Of a DNA stretch of 64,000 nucleotides, positions 51,952-59,232 are shown piece after piece; positions within the stretch are counted from its first letter, which is position 1; each line of letters starts with the position of its first letter. The stretch comes from a virus. The notes below the pieces were generated by a model that was not told the DNA's origin, searched no databases, and was given only the letters and a program-made list of their open reading frames with translations. The DNA lies in the IMG/VR virus record IMGVR_UViG_3300008267_000011, positions 1 to 64,000 of that record; one strand, 5' to 3'. The position numbers and the translations under genes were made by a program.

Positions 51952-52551
51952 ATGAAAACATTACTTATAGATTCAATCGGATGCCTCTCTGTAACCCCAG
52001 AGCAGATCAACGAGTCTATGCAACAAAACAACGGAAAGGTTATTCTATCCGGAGTTATGCAAAGAGCAGATGCCACTAACCAAAATGGCAGACAATACCC
52101 TGAGGATATCCTACGTCGTGAAGCTGACAAGTATAAGCAAGTATTTGTAACAGAGCGTAGAGCATTAGGAGAATTAGATCATCCAGACTCATCCGTAGTG
52201 AACCTACAAAACGTATCGCATAACGTAGTTGATCTATGGTGGAATGGTGGTGATTTAATGGGTAAGATAGAAATCCTAAGCACCCCATCAGGAAACATTG
52301 CAAAAGAGTTGCTAAAGTCCGGTATCCGTTTAGGAATCAGCTCTCGTGGCATGGGTAGTGTTAAAAATATTGGAGAAGGAAAGGTAGAAGTTCAAGACGA
52401 CTTTGAAATTGTTTGTTGGGACTTGGTATCTAATCCATCTACACACGGTGCATTTATGTCACCACTTAACGAATCGGTATCTCACGACAACAAGCAAAAC
52501 AAGTACACAAAGGTACACTCATTGATAAACGATATAATCTCAGTAATGTAA
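51952..52551 (+). CDS. 21: Prohead protease, gp21-like
   Basis: The 199-residue protein has the Ser-His arrangement of herpes-type prohead proteases: H77 in GELDHPD and S130/S131 in LGISSRGMGS. The conserved WDLVSNPSTHGAFM block follows at about 156-169. T4 gp21 matures the head by cutting scaffold, core, internal and capsid proteins after [L/I]-x-E. A PLNE/S site at 171-175 could allow self-inactivation near the C-terminus, as T4 gp21 is destroyed by self-cleavage. It is the enzyme expected to trim the tagged proteins in this window. Confidence 0.92.
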   Translation: MKTLLIDSIGCLSVTPEQINESMQQNNGKVILSGVMQRADATNQNGRQYPEDILRREADKYKQVFVTERRALGELDHPDSSVVNLQNVSHNVVDLWWNGGDLMGKIEILSTPSGNIAKELLKSGIRLGISSRGMGSVKNIGEGKVEVQDDFEIVCWDLVSNPSTHGAFMSPLNESVSHDNKQNKYTKVHSLINDIISVM

Positions 52552-52552
52552 T

Positions 52553-52918
52553 ATGAAACTCAAGAAATTATTAGAAGGACTAGAAGGAGATTCCCCTAAA
52601 AAGACCACAAACGAAAAGGCTGCGTTCATTCAGGAAGTGAAAAAGTTTAACGAATACGGATCGGTAATCTATCGTACTGAGGATCTACGTCGTGTTGCTG
52701 AGGAGATCAATGAGCTTGTGACTAAAGCAGAAGCAGTAACCCTACAAGAAACTCAAGACTGGTTTGACGAGATTACGGTAAAGCGTAATCTAAAGACTTT
52801 GCGTGAAGGCAATAAGCAGTTTGGACAAACTGTGAAGGAAATCTCTAAACTACAACAACGTTTAGAATCTTTGTACGAAGAAATGGGTCACAATCTATCA
52901 AGATACTATGAGCTTTAA
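52553..52918 (+). CDS. Tagged helical head-cluster protein MKLKKLLEG (121 aa)
   Basis: It starts one base after the protease stop. The tag-like start MKLKKLLEGLEGD has an L-L-E/G site after E8. The remaining sequence is helical (RRVAEEINELVTKAEAVTLQ; TVKEISKLQQRLESLYEEMG). With its location between protease and scaffold, this suggests a prohead core protein. It overlaps the next gene by eleven bases. Confidence 0.65.
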   Translation: MKLKKLLEGLEGDSPKKTTNEKAAFIQEVKKFNEYGSVIYRTEDLRRVAEEINELVTKAEAVTLQETQDWFDEITVKRNLKTLREGNKQFGQTVKEISKLQQRLESLYEEMGHNLSRYYEL

Positions 52919-53309
52919 AATACTCAAACTAAAAGACTTAATACCACTTCGTGAAGCTGAAGGTGACGAAGAGGAAGCTGGTGGTGGAAATCCATTTGCT
53001 GCTGCTGGAGGAGACGAGGGTGGTGCTGAAGGTGGTGACGATGCTGCTGCTGCAGATGATGCAGGAGGTGATGAAGCCGGTGCTGAAGGTGGAGAAGAAG
53101 GAGGCGAAGAGGAAACGGGAGATGCTAAGAAGCAGCCTGATTTAAAGTACCCTATTAAGTTCAATATTGGTAGAGTAAAAAAATACAACAATGCTGATTT
53201 TATTAGCAACCAAGGAGAATTAAAGAGCATCAACAGCAAGGGAATGACTGTAACAGTTCAACCAGACAATGTAGATGTGTTTGTGAATTTTAACGATATT
53301 ATCGACTAA
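52908..53309 (+). CDS. Acidic Gly/Ala/Glu-rich tagged core protein (133 aa)
   Basis: The start MSFKILKLKDLIPLREAEGD contains the same KLKxLIPLxEA tag as the 41.0 and 45.1 kb proteins, with an L-R-E/A site after E16. Residues about 19-68 are almost only Glu, Asp, Gly and Ala, as in prohead core proteins that are later degraded. The last 60 residues form a small folded domain (YPIKFNIGRVKKYNNADFIS; TVTVQPDNVDVFVNFNDII). The antisense frame opposite the acidic run is a composition artefact. Confidence 0.7.
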   Translation: MSFKILKLKDLIPLREAEGDEEEAGGGNPFAAAGGDEGGAEGGDDAAAADDAGGDEAGAEGGEEGGEEETGDAKKQPDLKYPIKFNIGRVKKYNNADFISNQGELKSINSKGMTVTVQPDNVDVFVNFNDIID

Positions 53310-53965
53310 TGAAACTGCAACCAATACTAGAAGGAATCCTTAGAGAGGAAGAAGATAAGAAGCAAATTGCAGCCATGGACCAAGCTATGCAATCAGCAGC
53401 TGCTGAACTTGCTAAGTTGTATAAGGATAATGAGGCTGAGATTAAACAAGATGTTGAGCAATCAGAAGAAGAGCTCAATGAGTCTTTAGGAGCAGTAGCT
53501 ATTATTGGATTTATCCTAGCTCTACCTAAAGTAGTGGAGTTGCTAGTTAAGGGAATAGGTAAAATCGTAGCTGTTTGGAAAAAGCTAGTTAAACCAGGAC
53601 AAGCTAAGGGTAACGAAGAGGAGTTTGCTCATAACATTATTGAGTTTACGCACAAATGGCACAAGACCTACATTAAAGGATTGAAATGGATTCTACAGAT
53701 GTCAGGAGTATTTAAGAAAGCAAACATTACTGGAGATGCTGCACAGATGAAAGCAGCAGAAGCAATATACTATACAATTATTGCAGGACTAGCAATTTAC
53801 TCCGGAGTGGGTGCAGTAGGCGCATTTAAAGCAGCAGCTCAAGGAGCAGCACATGGCGGTAGCTTTTCGCTAGGAGCATTTGAAGCAGCTATGGCTTCTG
53901 TTAAGACGGGAGAAGTTGGAGAGTTTCTTGGGAAACTTGGACTAAAGGCTGCAAAAGCTGCATAA
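53309..53965 (+). CDS. Head-cluster protein with membrane-like helices and tag (218 aa)
   Basis: It shares one base with the upstream stop. The start MKLQPILEGILREEEDKK has sites I-L-E/G (after E8) and L-R-E. An acidic helix follows, then a hydrophobic segment (AVAIIGFILALPKVVELLVK, about 65-85). A second Ala/Gly-rich hydrophobic region is at about 150-190 (YYTIIAGLAIYSGVGAVGAF). Hydrophobic internal proteins could contact membrane during injection. The function is unknown. It is followed by the longest intergenic gap in the window. Confidence 0.6.
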   Translation: MKLQPILEGILREEEDKKQIAAMDQAMQSAAAELAKLYKDNEAEIKQDVEQSEEELNESLGAVAIIGFILALPKVVELLVKGIGKIVAVWKKLVKPGQAKGNEEEFAHNIIEFTHKWHKTYIKGLKWILQMSGVFKKANITGDAAQMKAAEAIYYTIIAGLAIYSGVGAVGAFKAAAQGAAHGGSFSLGAFEAAMASVKTGEVGEFLGKLGLKAAKAA

Positions 53966-54107
53966 TTTCTGGAAAATTTTATCGTTTGGTGGTTTTATAG
54001 ACTACCTATAGAGGAATACGTCATCATCTATATGGCGTTGCTTTAATATAATCGAATTGTGGCTCCCAATCTAATAGCCGCACAAAACCAAAAAACATTT
54101 ATTAAAA
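53966..54107 (+). promoter_or_regulatory. 142-base leader region before scaffold gene, with CATTTAT element and hairpin
   Basis: No gene is seen here. It contains an imperfect stem TGTGGCT (54058-54064) with AGCCGCA (54076-54082), seven pairs including one G-T, around an 11-base loop. There is no T-tract after it, so it is not a typical terminator. A late-promoter-like CATTTAT (54096-54102) ends 5 bases before the scaffold ATG. TATAG/CTATA (53996-54010) is a weak second hairpin. The gap precedes the two genes expected to be expressed most (scaffold, capsid). Confidence 0.4.
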
Positions 54108-55130
54108 ATGAACAAATTGCTTAAAGACGCAATCGCAGACGCTAAAGCCGTACGCGAAACCGCCTTGGCTAACGCTAAACTAGCATTGGAAGAAGCATTT
54201 GCTCCAAAACTCCAAAACATGGTATCTGCAAAGATCCGTGAAGAAATGGACGAAGAAGAGCCAATGGGAACTGAAGATGAGATGATGGCTGGTCAAGACG
54301 AAGAAACCCGCATGAAAGAGCTTGCTGGAATTTCTGAAGAAGATGAAGACTACTCTGAAGAGGGTGGTGAAGAAGACTTCGGAGGAGAAGAAGGTGGAGA
54401 AGAAGATTTCGGCGGTGAAGAAGACTACTCCGACGAAGGAGAAGAGGACTTTTCAGATGAAGGTGGAGAAGAAGACTTCTCTGACGAAAGCGACGAGGAC
54501 CTAGAAGAAATTCTACGCGAACTAGACGCTGAAGGATCTTCAGAAGAAGAGGAAATGATGGAAGGTGAAGGCGAAGAAGAAGAAATGGATCTTGATGAAA
54601 TCATCAACGCACTTCGTGAAGAAGAGGGCGAAGAAGAGGACAAAGAGGAAATGGACGAAGAAATCGACCTTAACGAACTACTAAACTCTTTGAACGAAGA
54701 GGAAGGTGAAGAAGAAGAGAAAGAAGAGATGGAAGAAGGCAAAATGAAGATGAAGAAGAAAATGAACAAAATGGAGGAAGAGCTTAACGAAGCTTACTCT
54801 GCTGTTAAATTCTTGCGCACTAAGCTTTCTGAAGTTAATCTTTTGAACGCTAAACTTCTTTATGTGAACAAATTGTTCCGTAACAACCTAACCGAAGCTC
54901 AAAAGGTTAAGATCATTGAAACATTTGATCGTGCTAAGACTGTAAGAGAAGCTAAACTTGTTTTTGCAACTCTATCAGAATCAATCAAAGTAAATGTTTC
55001 TACAAAAACAAACAACAAAAAGTCTGTTATGGAAGGATACGCTTCTAAGCCAACCAAGAAAACTAACACTGTGTTGACTGAAGGAAACGATATTGCAAAC
55101 AGATTTAAAAAGTTAGCAGGTATTATTTAA
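54108..55130 (+). CDS. 22: Prohead core scaffold, gp22-like
   Basis: The protein has 340 residues. A helical N-terminus (LLKDAIADAKAVRETALANA) leads to about 160 extremely acidic residues with repeated EEDFGGEE and EEDFSDE units. Coiled coil follows (LNEAYSAVKFLRTKLSEVNL; LLNAKLLYVNKLFRN) and a segment IIETFDRAKTVREAKLVFAT recalling T4 gp22. Scaffolds of this type fill the prohead and are destroyed by gp21; many L/I-x-E triplets are available (for example LEE, INE-like sites). It sits directly before the capsid gene as in T4 (22-23). Confidence 0.85.
   Translation: MNKLLKDAIADAKAVRETALANAKLALEEAFAPKLQNMVSAKIREEMDEEEPMGTEDEMMAGQDEETRMKELAGISEEDEDYSEEGGEEDFGGEEGGEEDFGGEEDYSDEGEEDFSDEGGEEDFSDESDEDLEEILRELDAEGSSEEEEMMEGEGEEEEMDLDEIINALREEEGEEEDKEEMDEEIDLNELLNSLNEEEGEEEEKEEMEEGKMKMKKKMNKMEEELNEAYSAVKFLRTKLSEVNLLNAKLLYVNKLFRNNLTEAQKVKIIETFDRAKTVREAKLVFATLSESIKVNVSTKTNNKKSVMEGYASKPTKKTNTVLTEGNDIANRFKKLAGII
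54349..54500 (+). repeat. Acidic coding repeats in the scaffold gene
   Basis: Purine-rich near-repeats (GGTGGAGAAGAAGA(C/T)TTC type) encode EGGEEDFGGEE and EEDFSDE units of the prohead scaffold. They also create long spurious antisense serine-rich frames. Confidence 0.7.
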
Positions 55131-55157
55131 AAACAAAAACTCTAAAAACTCAAAAAA

Positions 55158-56774
55158 ATGAATTTATTCGAAAACATTCAAGAGCCAAACAGAGGACAAG
55201 AAAACCGCGCCTTAGTAGGTAAGTGGAAGAAGTCTGGTCTTTTGGAAGGCTTGAAAGGTACAGAACAAGCAACTGTTGCTGTCCTTTTGGAAAATCAAGC
55301 AAAGCAGTTGATTAAGGAAGGTAACGCTTCTTCTGCTGGTACAGCTGGTGCTGGATTTGAACAATGGCACGGTGTTGCTTTGCCTTTGATCCGTCGTGTA
55401 TTTGCTGAGATCTCTGCAAAAGAGTTCGTCAGCGTACAACCAATGAACCTACCTTCTGGTCTAGTATTCTATTTGGATTTCAAATATGGTACTAACAAAG
55501 GACCACAAGGATTTGCACCTGGTGCTAAGAACCAAACTGGTACTTTGCAAGGTATCACTTCACAGTCTGGAGCTCCAACCGACGGTCTTTATGGCGCTGG
55601 TCGTTTTGGATATTCTGCAAACAACAAAGCTAACACAGGAGTGTTGACAACTACCGGTTCTACGAGCTTAGGTGATGTAAACTACGACGGAGCTTTCACA
55701 GCTTCAGTAAACACAGCAACTGGGTACAAGACAGTAGCGGTAACTTTGCCAACTGACGCAGATGCTTTGGCCGTTCGTTCATTCCGTTTGTTCTCTGGAT
55801 CAACTGAATTGACTGCAGGAACTCAATACTTCCCAGCATTCACCAAGGTTGCAGGTGGCAATGTGCAATTCGTAATTACTGCATCTGCAGTAACTACTGG
55901 ATCTTTCACAGCTGCAATTTCCTACTCTATCCAACCAACTAACGATGCTCGTACAGACTTTGAATACGCTGCAAATCGTGTAAGCGATTCTAGCTCATTG
56001 AGCCTAGACACTGACCTTAACATCCCAGAAATCGAATTGCAAATGCGTTCAATTCCTGTGACTGCTAAGACTCGTAAGTTGAAAGCAAGCTGGACTCCAG
56101 AATTTGCTCAAGACCTTAACGCTTACCATTCAGTAGATGCTGAAGCAGAATTGACTGCTATGTTGTCTGAGTACGTTTCTATGGAAATTGACTTGGAAAT
56201 CTTAGATATGTTGATTTCTTCTGCTGCTACTACTGAGTACTGGTCAGCTGAGGTTGGTAAGAACTACAATGCTGCAACACAAGCGTTTGAAACTTCTGGA
56301 TTCAGTGGTCAAGCTTATATTCAAGGTACTTGGTTTGCTACATTGGGAACAAAACTACAAAAAGTTTCTAACCAAATCCACGCTAAGACCCTTCGTGGTG
56401 GTGCTAACTTCCTAGTATGTTCTCCAGACGTATCTACTATCCTTGAGTCTATCCCAGGATATGCTGCAGATGGTGATGGTGAAAAAGTTAAGTATGCAAT
56501 GGGTGTACAGAAAGTGGGTGCTTTGACTAGCCGCTACACAGTGTACAAGAACCCATACATGCAAGAGAACACTGTATTGATGGGATTCCGTGGATCTCAG
56601 TTCTTGGAAACAGGTGCTGTGTACGCTCCATACATTCCATTGATGTTGACTCCACTTGTATACGATCCTGCTAACTTCATCCCACGTCGTGGTGTGATGA
56701 CACGTTACGCTAAGATCGTCACTCGTCCAGAGTTCTACGGTAAGGTGTATGTAGCTGGTTTAGCTCAATACTAA
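55158..56774 (+). CDS. 23: Major capsid protein, gp23-like
   Basis: The protein has 538 residues. The N-terminal propeptide (GKWKKSGLLEGLKGTEQATV) ends at a likely gp21 site QLIKE/GNAS (after E54), matching the T4 gp23 cleavage position after residue 65. The HK97-type core is recognisable in LIRRVFAEISAKEFVSVQPM, VTAKTRKLKASWTPEFAQDL and LTPLVYDPANFIPRRGVMTR. A Thr/Ser-rich beta segment at about 150-270 (TGYKTVAVTLPTDADALAVR) looks like an insertion domain. The leader is A-rich. No own TATTTAT is present, so it is probably co-transcribed with the scaffold. A terminator follows. Confidence 0.93.
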   Translation: MNLFENIQEPNRGQENRALVGKWKKSGLLEGLKGTEQATVAVLLENQAKQLIKEGNASSAGTAGAGFEQWHGVALPLIRRVFAEISAKEFVSVQPMNLPSGLVFYLDFKYGTNKGPQGFAPGAKNQTGTLQGITSQSGAPTDGLYGAGRFGYSANNKANTGVLTTTGSTSLGDVNYDGAFTASVNTATGYKTVAVTLPTDADALAVRSFRLFSGSTELTAGTQYFPAFTKVAGGNVQFVITASAVTTGSFTAAISYSIQPTNDARTDFEYAANRVSDSSSLSLDTDLNIPEIELQMRSIPVTAKTRKLKASWTPEFAQDLNAYHSVDAEAELTAMLSEYVSMEIDLEILDMLISSAATTEYWSAEVGKNYNAATQAFETSGFSGQAYIQGTWFATLGTKLQKVSNQIHAKTLRGGANFLVCSPDVSTILESIPGYAADGDGEKVKYAMGVQKVGALTSRYTVYKNPYMQENTVLMGFRGSQFLETGAVYAPYIPLMLTPLVYDPANFIPRRGVMTRYAKIVTRPEFYGKVYVAGLAQY

Positions 56775-56795
56775 TCCGCAATAGCGAATAATTAA

Positions 56796-56823
56796 AAAGC
56801 CCCTCCATGTGAGGGGTTTTTTG
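56796..56823 (+). terminator. Rho-independent terminator after the capsid gene
   Basis: CCCCTC (56800-56805) pairs perfectly with GAGGGG (56811-56816) around CATGT, followed by six T. It ends the scaffold-capsid transcript and is followed by a new TATTTAT element. Confidence 0.93.
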
Positions 56824-56834
56824 TTTTTGCAATC

Positions 56835-56841
56835 TATTTAT
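56835..56841 (+). promoter_or_regulatory. Candidate late promoter TATTTAT
   Basis: It lies 12 bases after the capsid terminator T-tract and ends 14 bases before the PhoH ATG at 56856. The terminator-then-heptamer order again marks a new unit. Confidence 0.7.
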
Positions 56842-56855
56842 AGGAAACAATATCT

Positions 56856-57524
56856 ATGGAAGAAGTTACGGGCAAGCGTAAGCCAAAGGGCCCAATCAAG
56901 TTTCAAGTCACTCTGACTGATGAACAGAAGCAAGCAAAAGCAACCATCCTAGACAGCACAATCACAGTGCTAAAGGGATCGGCAGGAAGCGGAAAGTCTA
57001 TGGTAGCTGCACAAGTGGCATTAGATTTATTATTCCGTAGAGAAATTCAAAAGATCGTACTAACAAGGCCAGCAGTCACCTCAGGTGAAGAAATTGGATT
57101 TTTGCCCGGTGATAAGGATGCAAAACTAGCTCCATACACTGCTGCAATATATGACAATATGTATCGTCTGTATAAAAAGGATCTTATCGATAAACACATT
57201 GCTGAAGGTAACATCGAAGTGATTCCATTAGCGTTTATGAGAGGTAGAAACTTATCAGACTGCTTAGTTGTAGTTGATGAAGCACAAAATATCACTCACA
57301 GACAAATGGAGCTTCTTTTAGGTCGCTTATGCACTGGAGCTAGAATGATCCTATGCGGAGACGTAGCACAGATTGACTTGAGAGATAAAAAGCAATCTGG
57401 ATTTGACTTTGTAGTAAAAAGACTAACAGTCATCCCAGGATTCTCAGTAATTACGCTAAAGACAAACCACAGACACGAAATCGTAGAGCCTATCCTAAAT
57501 GTTTACAATGAATATCGCGATTAA
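56856..57524 (+). CDS. phoH: PhoH-like P-loop ATPase
   Basis: The protein has 222 residues. Walker A is GSAGSGKS (41-48), followed by IQKIVLTRPAVTSGEEIGFL and Walker B CLVVVDEAQN near 130-139. QIDLRDKKQSGFDFVVKRL and a TNHRHEIVEPI end complete the PhoH pattern. PhoH proteins are widespread in phages. They may unwind RNA or aid nucleotide metabolism, but their phage role is not settled. The late-type promoter and the placement between capsid and neck genes are notable for a presumed metabolic gene. Confidence 0.9.
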   Translation: MEEVTGKRKPKGPIKFQVTLTDEQKQAKATILDSTITVLKGSAGSGKSMVAAQVALDLLFRREIQKIVLTRPAVTSGEEIGFLPGDKDAKLAPYTAAIYDNMYRLYKKDLIDKHIAEGNIEVIPLAFMRGRNLSDCLVVVDEAQNITHRQMELLLGRLCTGARMILCGDVAQIDLRDKKQSGFDFVVKRLTVIPGFSVITLKTNHRHEIVEPILNVYNEYRD

Positions 57525-57529
57525 CGTGA

Positions 57530-57536
57530 TATTTAT
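57530..57536 (+). promoter_or_regulatory. Candidate late promoter TATTTAT
   Basis: The heptamer ends 15 bases before the ATG at 57552, in the 27-base gap after phoH. Confidence 0.6.
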
Positions 57537-57551
57537 ATGAAAACTTAGTGA

Positions 57552-58736
57552 ATGGCAAATATACCTATCTGGCCTGGTTCAAGTTCCTTTGTACTGGCTT
57601 CAGCTTCATACTACAATACTCCGTCTACTGGTTCTAGACCAACACCATTTGGCTATTACGATAACGATAGTACTTTTAAGACAGATGCAGATAGTGTTGC
57701 AACATTCTGCGCAGTTAAGTTAGGATATCCTATCCTTGAGGTAGAGATGCAAGATCGTAACTTCTGGGCTTGCTTAGAAGAGGCTGTGACAGAGTTTTCT
57801 ACTCAAGTTAATATGTACAATGCTAAGGATTATATGCTATCCTTAGTTGGTGCATCAAATCAAACAAACTTGACAGGAAACGTAGTTACTCCAAACCTAG
57901 GACGTATAATCGACTTAGCGCACAACTACGGTAGTGAGGTTGGAAGTGGTGGAGATGTAGATTGGAAGAAGGGCTACATAGACATGGTACCAGGATCACA
58001 AAGCTACGATCTAGATGTACTATGGGCAAATGTGAGTGAGAGTGGTAATAGAATTGAAGTGAAGCGTGTGTATCACGACTTCTCCCCAGCAATCTCAAGA
58101 TACTTTGACCCGTATGTAGGAACAGGAGCTGGAACTCAGCAATTACTGGATGGCTTTGGTTGGGGATCGTATTCACCTGCAGTAAACTTCTTAGTAATGC
58201 CTTTATACGCGGATTTGCTGCGTATACAAGCGATAGAAATGAACGACCAGATAAGGAAGTCATCTTACACTTTTGAACTGCGTAATAACAAGTTAAATCT
58301 GTTTCCAATCCCAACTGTAGCAGTTCGAATGTGGTTTGAGTATGTGGTAGTTGAGGATAGAAATAACCCAGTAAAAGTGAGTGGATCAAATTATATCACA
58401 GACCTTAGCAATGTTCCTTACAATAGAATAGAGTACACTAACATTAACCACATTGGAAAGCAATGGATATACAAGTATGCTCAGGCGTGTGCTAAGGAGT
58501 TGCAAGGAGTTATCCGAAGCAAATACTCAACAGTTCCAATCCCAGGAGCCGAAGTAACGCTTAATGGAACTGATTTGATTGCACAAGGCAGAGAGGATAA
58601 GACAAACCTACTGACAGAGCTTAAGGAATTGCTTCAAGGAATGACAAGACAAGGTCAGTTTGAGCAAGAGCAAGCAGTAGCAACTGCTATGAATTACCAA
58701 TTAGGAAAAGTACCTTTACCAATATACATTAAGTAA
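57552..58736 (+). CDS. Neck/head-completion protein, gp13 position (394 aa)
   Basis: Distinctive stretches are FGYYDNDSTFKTDADSVATF, then GYPILEVEMQDRNFWACLEE and AVTEFSTQVNMYNAKD. I recall these from structural (neck) proteins of T4-like marine phages. The C-terminal half includes WIYKYAQACAKELQGVIRSK and a helical end. With the next two genes it occupies the place of T4 13-14-15, the set that closes the head and joins the tail. The specific equation with gp13 is by order only. Confidence 0.65.
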   Translation: MANIPIWPGSSSFVLASASYYNTPSTGSRPTPFGYYDNDSTFKTDADSVATFCAVKLGYPILEVEMQDRNFWACLEEAVTEFSTQVNMYNAKDYMLSLVGASNQTNLTGNVVTPNLGRIIDLAHNYGSEVGSGGDVDWKKGYIDMVPGSQSYDLDVLWANVSESGNRIEVKRVYHDFSPAISRYFDPYVGTGAGTQQLLDGFGWGSYSPAVNFLVMPLYADLLRIQAIEMNDQIRKSSYTFELRNNKLNLFPIPTVAVRMWFEYVVVEDRNNPVKVSGSNYITDLSNVPYNRIEYTNINHIGKQWIYKYAQACAKELQGVIRSKYSTVPIPGAEVTLNGTDLIAQGREDKTNLLTELKELLQGMTRQGQFEQEQAVATAMNYQLGKVPLPIYIK

Positions 58737-58737
58737 C

Positions 58738-59232
58738 ATGGCATTATTTGGAAGTAGTAGGGATATTAGCTTTATCAAGAAGATAAATAGTGAGTTGATC
58801 GACAACGTAATTCAGCAAGAGGTAGATTACTACGTCTTGTCGCTAAAGGATACGACAAAGAATCTTTACGGAGAAGCATCAGCTGGAAAAACTTACTACG
58901 CACCAGTCCGAGTTACCTGCTTACTAGAAAGAGGAGATCAGACCTATGTGGCAGATGACCAATTTGGTTCTGATGTAACGCAGCAAATGACCTTCAAATT
59001 CCTAAAACCAAAGTTGAGAGAGCTTAATCTGATACCAGAGGCAGGGGATATTGTTGAGGTTAGAGGAATTTACTACGAGATTGATCAAATCAATGAGAAT
59101 CAATTTGTTGTAGGTAAAGATAACGACTATGGAAAGAGTGTAGGGTCTGAGTTTGGTGAAAGTTTGAGTATAGTCGCTATAGGACACCATGCACGAGTTA
59201 CACGACTTCAAATAGAAAAAGCTAGACCATGA
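58738..59232 (+). CDS. Neck protein, gp14 position / head-closure type (164 aa)
   Basis: The start MALFGSSRDISFIKKINSEL precedes a beta-rich core (YYAPVRVTCLLERGDQTYVA; LIPEAGDIVEVRGIYYEIDQ; ENQFVVGKDNDYGKS). This resembles head-closure or neck proteins with an SH3/OB-like barrel. It follows the gp13-position gene after one base and overlaps the gp15-like gene by four bases. Its role in the neck is inferred from fold pattern and order. Confidence 0.65.
   Translation: MALFGSSRDISFIKKINSELIDNVIQQEVDYYVLSLKDTTKNLYGEASAGKTYYAPVRVTCLLERGDQTYVADDQFGSDVTQQMTFKFLKPKLRELNLIPEAGDIVEVRGIYYEIDQINENQFVVGKDNDYGKSVGSEFGESLSIVAIGHHARVTRLQIEKARP

Noticed and set aside
52898-53239. Antisense Pro/Ser/Ala-rich frame opposite the acidic core gene
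   Set aside because: It arises from the Glu/Gly/Ala repeats of the sense gene and has no start context of its own.
54058-54082. Hairpin considered as tRNA arm or terminator
   Set aside because: No cloverleaf can be completed around it and no T-tract follows. It is kept only as a possible leader structure.
54425-54769. Antisense serine-rich frame opposite the scaffold gene
   Set aside because: It is the reverse complement of GAA/GAG-rich acidic coding repeats, so long serine runs are automatic. All other genes are on the + strand.
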